From positions 4,366,501 through 4,430,500 of the forward strand of contig NC_053045.1 in assembly GCF_003473485.1 (NCBI RefSeq): DNA of 64,000 bases, in the 5' to 3' direction. The translations under genes and the position numbers were made by a program. The DNA comes from Medicago truncatula. Its lineage: Eukaryota > Streptophyta > Magnoliopsida > Fabales > Fabaceae. The stretch's first letter is position 1; the number at the start of each line of letters is the position of its first letter. The notes beneath the pieces were generated by a model that was given only the letters and a program-made list of their open reading frames with translations, ran no database searches and was not told the origin of the DNA. This document shows positions 53,718 to 64,000 of this stretch, piece after piece.

Positions 53718-54503
53718 ATAAATCCCTATCAAATGAAGTTGGAAAGAATTTTTGATCTGTTTAATTTGGATGTATTAGAAGAACTCTCACTTTGTCTAAA
53801 GGTTCAAGCTATTGGCTAATCTATAAGTTCGTTTGTGAATGGATTGCCTTGGGAAATGGAAGTGCAAATGATCTTAATTGAACTTTATTGATTTAGTCCT
53901 CTATTTAACTCATTTGTGTGGGTACAGATATAATTTAAGTAATTATCAGAAGAAACTTTTTTCAGATTTTTTGAATGTGTCATTGAATTAAACAAGTTTA
54001 TGATTGAATTTTTAAACTTGTCAACCTGTAACAGACTTGAACTAAATCTAGTTTTTAACTGAATATCTCAAGGTATATATAATTTGTAAGAGTTTAGGGA
54101 TTGTTGTCAAAATCCCGACTTAAATCTTAAAATTTAGGATTTTATGACTTTATTCACCTTTAACGACTCAAATCTGTAGTAGAATCCTAAAATAAGCAAA
54201 ATCTTAGTAAAATCGCATCAAAATCACACAAATTGTGAAATACATACAAAATCGCAAGATTTTAAAGGATTTTGAAGGATTTTGTCCATTTTTTATTCAT
54301 TTATGTATAAGTATTTTGTGAACTTTAAACCGAATCATTTATCACTATATACAATTATAACATATATTCAACATTATTTTTGTTTTAGTAAAATCCATCG
54401 ATTTTGATTGCGATTTTACGATTTCTTGTATTGATTCTCTATGAAGCACGGATACGGACACGGACACCAGACACGACACAGACACTGACACAACTAATAA
54501 TTT
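53718..54503. other. Downstream of GILT1, no gene
   Basis: GILT1 3' UTR, then AT-rich DNA. From 54437 a dispersed repeat begins (gaagcacggatacggacacg). No gene is seen. Confidence 0.4.
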
Positions 54504-55082
54504 GAAAAATCACATAATTTAGTGCAATTACAAGTGTCGGTGTCGGACACGACACATGTCCGACACCGAGAAACACCTAATTCGAGGAGTGTCTGTGCTT
54601 CATTGTCGATTCTACAAAAGTAGTTGAGTAAAATCTTTCGATCTTGATTGCGATTTTACAATGATTTTCGATTTTGCTCTTCCCTTTCGACTTAAAGCAA
54701 AATCCCGATTTTGATAAACTTGAGTTTAGGTACAATATCATCCAATCTTTTATAATAAATGTCGCCATGGAAATAATATTGGTATATATAGAAAAATCAC
54801 ATAATTTAGTGCAATTACAAGTGTCGGTGTCGGACACGACACATGTCCGACACCGAGAAACGCCTAATTCGAGGAGTGTCTATGCTTCATTGTCGATTCT
54901 ACAAAAGTAGTTGAGTAAAATCTTTCGATCTTGATTGCGATTTTACAATGATTTTCGATTTTGCTCTTCCCTTTCGACTTAAAGCAAAATCCCGATTTTG
55001 ATAAACTTGAGTTTAGGTACAATATCATCCAATCTTTTATAATAAATGTCGCCATGGAAATAATATTGGTATATATAGAAAA
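54504..55082. repeat. Recent tandem duplication, 2 x 287 bp
   Basis: 54504-54790 and 54791-55082 are near-identical; I noticed only a couple of substitutions (for example gagaaacacc versus gagaaacgcc, gtctgtgc versus gtctatgc). Each unit includes the palindromic gtgtcggacacgacacatg / tccgacaccg stretch of a dispersed repeat family. Copies this close in sequence point to a very recent duplication. Confidence 0.9.
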
Positions 55083-55116
55083 TTAAATGTCTACGCCCAA
55101 AAGATAAAATCTTATA

Positions 55117-56004
55117 GGGATAGGATCAAATGACACCAAGGTGTCAAATTTAATTGACACCAAATCCTAACCATTAATACAATTTTGATCGAACGGTTTT
55201 CATCAATTCATTAAGTGCTTTGTCAAATAACTCACCTTTTAATTTTAGAAATAATTTATTCTTTCTTCTCTTCGTTAATTACTTTCCAAAAAATTCTCTA
55301 ATTCTATATTTTTTTTAAAGGATTCTATATCTCTTATTATTATTATGGCTCTCTTGCGCATGCTTCATCCCTATTTTCATTACTCCATTAACTCGGCATG
55401 GTTTATGTTTGTGGCACATTAGAAAAAAGTTTCCTGAGAAGCTTTCACACATATATACCATAAAAATTCAATTTTCTAGCGTGAGCTGAAAAAGTATATA
55501 CATGATTCATTATGCATTAAAGATTTAGAGGAAGATTGCACCAAATTATGGTTAAAAAGGATTTGGAAGAAAATGAATGGCTACAAGGTTTGTATAATAT
55601 TAGAGAGTCATGGATTTCTATTTATAATATGTAGACCTTTTTTTGCTGGGATGAGTACAACATAGAGAAATGAGAGCATAAATTTTGTCAAAAAAAAAAA
55701 AAACAGAAGTGAGAGCATAAATGCATTTTTTGAATCCCTCAAACAAATAGAAAATCAGAGAATTTTCGTTGGAATCCTTCAAAAAAAGAAAAAAAAAATA
55801 GAGATTTAGAATTAAAGAATTTTCAGAAAGTAATTAACCAAGAGATGAAAGAATAAATTATTTCTAAAATTAAAAGATATGTCATTTGATCAAACATGTG
55901 AGCACTTAATAAATTAATGGAAACCGTTAGATTAAAATTGTATTAATGGCTAGGATTTGGTGTCAAATTTAATTTGACACCTAAGTGTCATTTGATCCTA
56001 TCCC
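55117..56004. mobile_element. Mutator-like (MULE-type) non-autonomous element
   Basis: Ends are GGGATAGGATCAAATGACAC on the left and its inverse GTGTCATTTGATCCTATCCC on the right. Inverted similarity extends well over 100 bases inward (for example attttagaaataatttattc versus gaataaattatttctaaaat). A perfect 9-bp target duplication, aatcttata, flanks it (55108-55116 and 56005-56013). Long inverted repeats plus a 9-bp duplication are the Mutator pattern. The 888-bp element has no transposase. Confidence 0.88.
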
Positions 56005-56034
56005 AATCTTATATAATTTCACTTGCAAATGAGA

Positions 56035-56330
56035 ACTACAGCCAAAAGAACATTGAAACAAAAAGAAATAGAAAATGGTAGTAAAAGATAAAAGGAATTT
56101 CCACACCATGTGGTTGATGAGATGAGACAAGAGAGAAGGAGAAAAATGTGACATGCTGAAGATATAAAAGGATATATGGACAAGAATAGCCTTGAATATC
56201 ATGTAGGTATAAATCAAAGGTTAACACGGCAATACCAAAAAAAGTTCATAGAGTGAAAAATAAAGGATGATCATGAATTCACGACTCAAAAGGTTTTGCT
56301 TATTTATGGATTCTGTCCCTATATGCCTTC
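56035..56330. repeat. Conserved intergenic block, GILT1-GILT2 spacer
   Basis: Aligns with 59345-59590 in the GILT2-GILT3 spacer: agacaagagagaaggagaaa, gaagatataaaaggatatat, the segment around ggttaacacggcaatacc and the run with aaggatgatcat. It is a remnant of the duplicated unit that carried each gene. Confidence 0.65.
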
Positions 56331-57160
56331 TTTTTTACTTGCTAACTAGGCTTTATTTGTCAATAAATTCAAACTGAAAGGTTATACATTAGCAAACAAG
56401 TTGACTTAGATTCTCCCATTAATAGATCGTACATAAGCTTAGTAGAAAGAAAATTATACATAAATTCTTGTATATAAAAAAAGATTATACATAAATTTGA
56501 TCGTAAATGCACCTATGATTTACGTAAAGAAGATCATCCATTATATGATGTGGACTAACATGTAATCAAATTTGAATCATGACAAGAGAAGTACTCAAGA
56601 TATGTCATCAACAAGTATCTGTAGCTACTATGCTTGCCCTTTATTCCTATAAGGTTATTTATGGATGGTTTTCTAGGTTTGTCTATCTTTCCACTAGTTA
56701 ATATATTATGTACACATTTGAAATTTATCATGATATTTTAAAATATCAACTATTAATTTTTATCAAGTAAGCATACATATAATTGTCATGAAATTGATCA
56801 TGTAATTTTAAAATATCAACTATTTTAATAATTCAAGGGAAATTATTAAAAAATATTAATATATCAAGTAAGCTTACATATAATGTCAAGTAAGCTAAAT
56901 TTCTACCCTTGTACTTTACTTTTTGACCATATTCTATTTTACCCTTGTACTTGTACTACTAATTTCGTGAGAATTTTCTAGTTCAGAACCAGGATTGCAT
57001 GAGATATTCTGATGTTAAAATAAACTTGTAATAGTTATGGGTCATTATCCATGATCAGAGAAATATAATTAATTCCTGCAACATATGAATCACACATATA
57101 AATAGTAGTATAACCAATTAAACTCTCATTCTTTTTTTCTTCCATTTCCATAGCACAAAA

Positions 57161-58467
57161 ATGAAAATGCCTTCTCTTTTAGGTTCTATTCATCCACGCT
57201 CATTCTTCTTTTGTTTCATCCTTCTTCCAATTTTGCTATTGCTATTAGTAGCACCTTCTTCTTCATCAACTTCCTCTAAAAATGAGAAGAAAGTAACCAT
57301 GTCAATCTACTATGAAAGTCTATGCCCTTATTCTGCTGATTTCATAGTGAACCATCTTGTGAAGCTCTTTCAAACCAATCTCATTTCAATTGTGAATCTT
57401 AAAATGGTCCCTTGGGGAAATGCTAGGATTGCAACTAATGGCACTTTTGTTTGTCAGGTATAATAAATTAATAATAAATATAAATCATTTATATATTAAT
57501 ACTATATATGTATACATGTATAACTGATCATGATATTTTTCAAATAATTATGTTCGTTTTCTGATGAAAACCACTTATTTATTTTGTGTTATAGTAATTT
57601 TTTGACTCATCATTTATTCATATGTTTCATGTTTATAATAATTGCAGCATGGAAATGATGAATGCTTGCTAAACTCGATCGAGGCCTGCACCATTAAAGC
57701 ATATGCAGACGTGGTACAGTTCCTACCTATGAATTACAATTTCCTCAGTACTTTTTATTATTTCTCTAAGCAAATCTTTTGTTTATACTATTTTCTTCAC
57801 AAAAAAACAAATATTTAATACAGCACATTAATGTGGATTTCTTAATATATATTATATATGATGTAGGAACATCATTTCAGATTTATACACTGCTTGGAGA
57901 GTCTAACCATAGAGGGTCGATATAATGAATGGTTTAATTGCATCCGAATGACTGGGTTGGGCGCATTGCCTATATTAAATTGTTACAAAAGTCGCAAGGG
58001 AATATCTGTAAGTTATTTTAAATATATTTTTTTTCGTATCTTATTTTCATTCAAGACTATAGTAATAATATTCATTTATTTATGTTTAACATATTAACAG
58101 ATTGAACAAAAATTTGCTAAGGAAACTGCTCAGCTTAATCCTCCTCATACATTTGTTCCATGGGTGGTTGTCAACAACCATGCACTTCAAGAGGTTTGTG
58201 ATTGATAATATTTGATTAAATGTTAAAGTAGTTAATATACTTGTTCCTTAATTAACCTCTTTTATCTTTTGTTGTTAGGACTACCAAAATTTTGTGACAT
58301 ATATTTGCAAGGCATACAAGGGAAGTTTGAAACCAGATGCTTGTAGATCAGTTTCAACAAGAACTTATTATGACTCGGATGCAAAATCCAACTCCTTTCA
58401 TCATGGTTGCTATGTAGATGAAGCCAAAAATATGTCCATACTTGCCACTAATCACCAAATTAATTAA
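57161..58467 (+). CDS. GILT-family protein, copy 2 (active site CPYS)
   Basis: Closest paralogue of the copy at 49955, with the same five-exon plan: 57161-57457, 57648-57713, 57867-58007, 58101-58193 and 58279-58467, total 786 nt, or 261 aa. The signal peptide and Ser-rich spacer are preserved. The thiol site reads YYESLCPYSADF, so the second cysteine of CxxC is replaced by serine. The signature CQHGNDEC(LLN) is intact and FVPWVVVNNH is identical to copy 1. Introns are short (the first is 190 bp). A monocysteine site could still form mixed disulfides but should not complete normal disulfide reduction. Frames and splice sites are clean, so it does not look like a pseudogene. Confidence 0.93.
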
Positions 58468-58962
58468 GGAGTATACTACTTAATCCTCATGAAAATGAAG
58501 CTGGAATTAATCTTTGTCTAAAGGTTCAAGTAATTGGCAAGTGGCTAATTAATCTTTAGGATCATATTTGCATGACTATATATTACCATGGAATTTGGAA
58601 GTGCAAATGATCTTATAATAAAACTTGTTTATTTGTTTCCATTTAAATCCTTTGTGTTTTTGCACCAAAAAATAAAAATATCCTTTGTGTTTGTACAAAC
58701 ATAATATAATATATGTTTAATTAATTTTCTTGAAGTTCTTTAACTGATTAAGAACTTTTATATAATTCTTTGAATTAAAGAAGTTTATTATTGAATTTTT
58801 AAACATAATAACAATTTGTAATCATACTTCTAAGGTAAAAAAAAAATTAATCGAATCTCAGAAATTTTAAATAATTTATAATTAGCTGCCTTAATTCAGA
58901 AATCTAATCATAAATTATTTAAAAGTTTAGTATTAATATAAGATAATCAAATTAAGGGTAAT

Positions 58963-59329
58963 AGTCACTTTCGTCCCCAAATGTGTAATGAGTAGTCACA
59001 ATAGTCCTTCAATGTATCAAAATTTCAAAATAGTCCTTGATTATACATTCTGTTGGTCAAAATAGTCTCTGACTCTAAAATAATCTCTTAGACTCACAAT
59101 AACTTTTTTCATATAAGGACTGAAATGCCAATAAGTAAGTACTTATAAAGACTGATATCATAATAAGTATATTGAAGAACTAATATGACAATATTAATGA
59201 AACATTTTAATATCATAGACTATTTTGACTAACAAAATGCACAATTAATAACTATTGTAAAATTGTGATACATTTGAAGGATTATTGTGATCACTAATTA
59301 CATATTTAGAGAGCAAAAAATAACTATTA
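58963..59329. mobile_element. Inverted-repeat MITE
   Basis: Left arm taatagtcactttcgtcccc then atagtccttcaatgtatcaa and cattctgttggtcaaaatag, mirrored by ctattttgactaacaaaatg, gatacatttgaaggattatt and an end at gcaaaaaataactatta. There is no coding content. Confidence 0.6.
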
Positions 59330-59344
59330 GTTCAATCAAATTAT

Positions 59345-59590
59345 CCACTCACCATGTGGTTGGTAAAAGATGAGACAAGAGAGAAGGGAGAAAAATGTGA
59401 CATGATGAAGATATAAAAGGATATAGAGACAAGAATGTCCATGAATATCATGTAGATTAATTAAAGCTTATAAAGCAAGGTTAACACGGCAATACCAAAA
59501 AAGAGGGTCGTAAGAGTGAATACTAAGGATGATCATAACTGAAAAGGCTATATTATAGCTTCTTTCCCTATGTGCCCTCATTTTTACTTA
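59345..59590. repeat. Conserved intergenic block, GILT2-GILT3 spacer
   Basis: Counterpart of 56035-56330, in the same orientation. It retains gacaagagagaagggagaaa, gacatgatgaagatataaaa and aaggttaacacggcaatacc. Confidence 0.65.
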
Positions 59591-60071
59591 AAACAAAAAG
59601 AGAGACTATTTAGTAGTATTATTTGCTTTTGCTAACTACAAAGCAAAATGGGAAATTGATTTGCCAACAGATGCAAACATAAAAGGCTATACAGCATATA
59701 ACAAGCTGTCACATATAATCGGACCTTTCGCTTGCATCAGTTGTGACTAATTAGGTTCGAATTTCTATTTATAAACTGATTCAAACAAAAAGGTCATTTA
59801 GGTACTGAGTTGGTATAGATAATCAAACTTTTTGTACTTTTTGTTTGCATGTGACGTAGATTGGAATATATAATTTGTCAATTGATTCAAACAAAAAGGT
59901 CATTTAGGTACTGGGTTGGCATAGATAATCATACTTTTTGTTTGCATTAGTTGTGTCTTAGGTTCGAATACATGGGAACATAAGTTTCGATTATGTATGC
60001 CAGCTCTTTACCTTATGTATCTCCTTTTTGTTTGAATATGTTCGTAAATCGTGCATTTGAATTAGACTTTA

Positions 60072-60498
60072 GGTTAAATTACACTTCGACCCTTTAAATT
60101 ATTTTAGGTTTCACTTTGAATTTTTTTTTCATTTTAATTTAGGGTGCCTAAATTTTTTTCATTTAATTTTGATTCCTAAGTTACGAGACATTTTGGTACT
60201 TTCAATCAATTTTTCATTTGACTATGGAAATCTTTCCTACATACATAGCATTATGATTAGATGCACCCGACTCAACAACAAGAAGAAAATATAGAAAATT
60301 TTTGGCTAACATAAACAAAAAACCAACACAAAGCGTCAAAGTGTGTCTAATGTCAGTAACTTAAGGATCAAAATGAGAACAACTTAAGAAATTAAAGCAT
60401 TTAGCATTTTCAACTTATAGGCCAAATGAAATGAAAAAAATTTAAAGGACGAAAGTGAAACATAAAAATAATTTAGGGACCAAAATTGTAATTTACGA
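60072..60498. mobile_element. Inverted-repeat MITE
   Basis: Left arm taaattacacttcgaccctt then aaattattttaggtttcact, mirrored by agtgaaacataaaaataatt then tagggaccaaaattgtaatt. It ends 130 bases before the GILT3 start and so may contribute to its promoter. Confidence 0.55.
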
Positions 60499-60631
60499 TT
60501 TATAATTAATAAAAAAGCTATAGGATATGCACAACATGTTCCCCTTACTTGCATATAAAAGACTGAATTCCAAAAAATTATTCACATATCACATTTTTAT
60601 CTCTATACTTTTGCAGCATTGAAGAAAAAAA

Positions 60632-62254
60632 ATGGGTTCTCCAAAATTACCGATCACTATAGTAATACCATTAATTCTTTTATTTTTTACCTATGATTCC
60701 AAGGGTGCATCTTATGATACTTCTGGTTCACAGATTAAACCAGTTGATTATGAGAAAGTAAATTTATCAGTCTACTATGAAAGTCTAAGCAATTCTTCTG
60801 CAGTTTTCATTGTTAAGAATCTTAGGGAAATATTCAACAATGATCTCATTGACATTGTCAATCTTCAGTTAGTACCATGGGCCAATTCTCATGTCAATCA
60901 AACCAACAATGCCATTTCATGTCAGGTTTTGATTTTTCTTTATTTTGAATAATTTTCTAAACTAAGAATTATATTTTGTATTTGTTTCTTCACACAATCA
61001 ACTTGGCAGAATGGACCAGATGAATGTGAGCTAAATTCTTTGGCAGCATGTGCCCTCAATATTTGGCCTAATGTGGTAAGTATAAAGAACACCTAGAAAC
61101 CATACCTCAGAGTGAGTTTCTTATAATTTTTTATAATTCGATTTGGATTTGATGCAGTAACTGCGTCTCCTTCACCGTCCGATTTTAAGTTACCTATTGA
61201 GATCATTTTAAATAGAATTTGTTAGTGTGAAATATGAACCTTCTTCTGATCTCTTATAATTATATTGAATCTTAAATATGTAAACTGTGATGCAGGATGA
61301 ACATTATAGTTTGATTAATTGCTTTGAGTTTCTGGCAATTGAGAGAAATATCAAGATGTGGCAGGATGACTGTTTAAAGCAACTGGGTTTGCCTTTGGAG
61401 CCTTTTATGAATTGCTTTAATAGAGGAAATGGAACAGAGGTTATATTTTTATTTTTATTTTTATTTTCCATTTCCTTGACTCCATTGCTAATTAAAATGA
61501 GGAAAATGCTAGGAATACGATCTCTCTGACACTCATTTTTTTTTTTTGTCAAACTAACATTGATGAGACAATCGTCTCAGAATTACGACAAAGATCACCA
61601 TAAACTTTGATCGTTGGTGTCGGACTATAATTTTTGTTGGAATTTTTAATTATCAAGTACTAATTTACGTTGGACCAGATATAAGATGGTTCACCGTAAA
61701 ACTTACATATGACAATATATACATATGATATTATGTTTATAAAAAAATAATAGTATGACAAATGTCTCCAAAAATTTATATAGCATAGTGCTTCTCTTGA
61801 TGGTAATTATTAGGACCTTATATTATAGGGCAAAGAAGATTAACACATATGGTCAAAGATCTAAAATGAAATATCTTGTGCTAGATAGATCTTCTAGCAT
61901 CCAAGGTTATAGTTTATATGATACCTTGTGTGAGATTGTTAAAATGTCCTTAACAATAAATTTGAATTTTGTGTACAGTTTGGACAAAAATATATTGATG
62001 AAACAGCAAAACTAGATCCACCTCATTCTTTTGTGCCATGGGTGGTGGTGAACAATCAACCTATTGAAAAAGTTTGTCTTCTTTTCTCCTTTTTTTTTTC
62101 CCAATAACTCACACACACAATTGGTCTAGTTTCCAAAAATACTCATCAAGATTATTGTTTGTGATGTTAATTTCAGGACTATGAAAATTTTACAGACTAT
62201 GTTTGCAAGGCTTATAAAGGCGCTGCTATTCCAGCAGTTTGCAATGTTCATTGA
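60632..62254 (+). CDS. GILT-family protein, copy 3 (both active-site cysteines lost)
   Basis: Five exons: 60632-60925, 61010-61075, 61296-61439, 61979-62071 and 62177-62254, total 675 nt, or 224 aa. The N-terminal signal sequence is LPITIVIPLILLFF-like. The thiol site, at the same place as CPFC in copy 1, reads YYESLSNSSAVF, so both cysteines are serine. The signature is altered to CQNGPDECELN (His to Asn) with AAC kept. FVPWVVVNNQ is conserved. The protein stops after CNVH, about 37 residues earlier than copies 1 and 2, losing the Cys-containing tail. All borders are GT/AG and the frame is open, so it appears maintained as a non-redox family member or is a young relic. Confidence 0.9.
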
Positions 62255-62977
62255 ATGAAAGTGAGAAATAAAGTTACGAGCAAATGATCCCTGCTGAATA
62301 TATTACATCTATGATTCTATATATGGTGTACATCTATATCCTTCAAAAACAAAATCTATGATTCTATACAAAAAAATACATTAAATCTGTGATGATTCAA
62401 TGCTATATATATAAAAAAAAATCTATGATTCTATAAAAAAAAATTACATTAAAACAATATAAATTTTTTGTCCTTATGAAATTATGAATATTTATATTTA
62501 GTCCCTATATAAATTTTCTCCAATCTTAGTCTCTACTTTCTAATTTTTTTTTTTTACAAATGGTGAGTATTCTTAGTCATAGTATTTAGTCCCTGTAAAT
62601 GCAAAATAAGGACCAATTTTAGACAAAATTTGTGTGGGGATTAAACTTAAAAGTTGTAACTTTATAAATGGTGAGTATTCTGAACATAACAGATTACTTG
62701 GAATAACAAATTGACATATTCAACCCACTCATGAGGGAAGGAAGGGCCACAACCCTATGTGTCCCTCCTTCCATCCATCTAGCCTATGTGCATTGTACTA
62801 AAAATCGACATATATTTTTGGATTGATGTATATTACACATTATTATTGGCACATTTAATGTAAAAATTATTTGGTCAATGCCATTATGCCATCCTACCTA
62901 TAAGGATGGAGGTATAGCAATAATATATAAACCCTTTAGACTCGTATAGAGCCACCACACATCATAGTACATAGAAA
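62255..62977. other. GILT3-GILT4 spacer
   Basis: AT-rich. A partial inverted-repeat element of the tagtccctatataaattttc type lies at about 62455-62655. The last 150 bases hold a TATA-like tatataaaccc (62925-62935) 43 bases before the GILT4 ATG. No other gene is seen. Confidence 0.45.
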
Positions 62978-63726
62978 ATGTCCTCACCAACTTCATTTCG
63001 GTTCCTTTCTTTAATTTCTTTGCTTTTGATTATCATCAATCCATCTCAATCTCATTCTTCTGAGTTCAATAGAAGAAATAATGGTGTTGTCTATGTTTCT
63101 TTGTATTATGAATCTTTGTGTCCATATAGCAAGGATTTCTTCTTGAATGTGCTTGAGAATTTTATTAAATTAGATGTCATGTCTATTGTTCACCTTCATT
63201 TGGTTCCTTATGGCAATGCTTTAACTATGGCAAATGGAACTGTATCTTGCCAGGTCTCAAATTTCCTTGCTTCCTCATAGCTTTATCTTATGTTCATTCA
63301 TATGTCACTGATTAGTCGATCTTTAAGTCGGATATCAAATTTTTCTTTAAAAGAAAATAGTATATTACGATGGTCTGCCTTCGACAAAATCTCACATTCA
63401 TGCAGTCACTATATCGATAATCGTTAGATCAAGATTCGACCATGCAAATTTCAAATTTATTTTTTAAAAAAGAAATTAAAATCTAAACCTTAAAATTTGC
63501 ACTGTTTGATAACGATCTAACAATCACCGTTATGGTGATCATATAAATGTGGGATTTTGACGACCGTTGGAAATCTTGGATTGCATCTTGAGTTGTTTAT
63601 AATTTATAAATATATTTCAATAGTTTTAACATTTTTTTCTACTTTTTATTTAAATATATGTAGCATGGTCCTGATGAATGCTACTATAATACCATAGAAG
63701 CATGTGCTCTTAAAACCTATCCAATG
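62978..63726 (+). CDS. GILT-family protein, copy 4 (CPYS), cut by window end
   Basis: Two exons are visible: 62978-63253 and 63664-63726; the gene continues past 64000. The signal peptide is LSLISLLLIII-like. The active site reads YYESLCPYSKDF, again lacking the second cysteine. The signature CQ|HGPDECYYNTIEAC is intact. It is diverged from copies 1 and 2 (VPYGNA in place of VPWGNA), so its CPYS need not be of the same origin as that of copy 2. Exon 2 is one codon shorter than in the other copies. Function cannot be judged without the remaining exons. Confidence 0.88.
63390..63575. repeat. Inverted-repeat sequence in GILT4 intron 1
   Basis: The left stretch aaaatctcacattcatgcag then gataatcgttagatcaagat pairs with ataacgatctaacaatcacc then tcatataaatgtgggatttt. 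It looks like a small MITE. Confidence 0.45.
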
Positions 63727-64000
63727 GTAAGGATTTTCCTTAGTAAACATTTTTTTTTTGGTATATTTAGTAAACATTTTTTAATATGATCTAAATGAGA
63801 TTTCTTCTATATATTTCTGACTTTTTTTGTTTGTTTTTGTTTTGTATTTGTCCTATTTGTAAATTTTGGAAGAGATTTAGTTTGGCATTCATCTTTTGTA
63901 TTGAGAATGGCTTACCTGCTACAAGCAAAAAACCAAGTTTATGGAGAACCTGCTGCAACCGTCTCAGATTGAACCCAAAACCCATTAAGAATTGTTATTC

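Larger units (their letters stand above)
58468..60631. other. GILT2-GILT3 spacer
   Basis: Contains the GILT2 3' UTR, two inverted-repeat elements, the conserved spacer block and a local direct duplication near 59775-59945 (gattcaaacaaaaaggtcat followed by ttaggtactg, twice). No gene is seen. Confidence 0.5.

Noticed and set aside
54577-55055. Two near-identical minus-strand open frames
   Set aside because: Their identity is explained by the 287-bp tandem duplication of non-coding repeat DNA.

Overview
The window is plant nuclear DNA, almost certainly from a Medicago-type papilionoid legume. It is AT-rich, with intron-split genes, TIR-NBS-LRR genes, a plastid-targeted ferritin and many small inverted-repeat transposons. 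The genus is inferred from overall style, not from a search.

Layout. 1-8100: gene-poor repeats, including a complete decayed CACTA element (559-2382), foldback MITEs and a palindromic minisatellite. 8109-10749: a ferritin gene (8 exons) with a near-perfect iron-dependent regulatory sequence upstream. 10750-19800: repeats, a Helitron-helicase scrap and two of three copies of a segment that lies beside the resistance genes. 19835-34891: two tandem TIR-NBS-LRR (TNL) genes on the minus strand. TNL1 has a full-length frame but carries two compensating frameshifts in its TIR domain and a Cassandra TRIM retrotransposon in intron 1. TNL2 is a clear pseudogene with a LINE 3' end in its first intron. 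36773-39651: cytosolic ribosomal protein eS4 (RPS4), minus strand, with telo-box and site II promoter motifs. 39877-40413: a young retroposon with an 18-bp target duplication. 41823-47393: TIC56-like gene, minus strand. 49955 to the right edge: four plus-strand GILT (gamma-interferon-inducible lysosomal thiol reductase) genes, the last cut by the window end.

Three of these families (ferritin, TIC56, GILT) are neighbours in Arabidopsis (from memory At5g01600, At5g01590, At5g01580). The window therefore looks like an ancient syntenic block opened by the TNL pair and RPS4, with the single GILT gene expanded locally.

The most interesting signal is that GILT expansion. The first copy keeps the CxxC thiol-reductase site. 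Copies 2 and 4 read CPYS. Copy 3 has lost both cysteines, yet all readable exons keep open frames and clean splice sites. The region also records much transposition with readable target duplications (CACTA 3 bp, Cassandra 5 bp, Stowaway TA, MULE-like 9 bp, retroposon 18 bp). All exon limits were placed by eye from GT/AG signals, reading frame and paralogue or family similarity; no transcript or database evidence was available.
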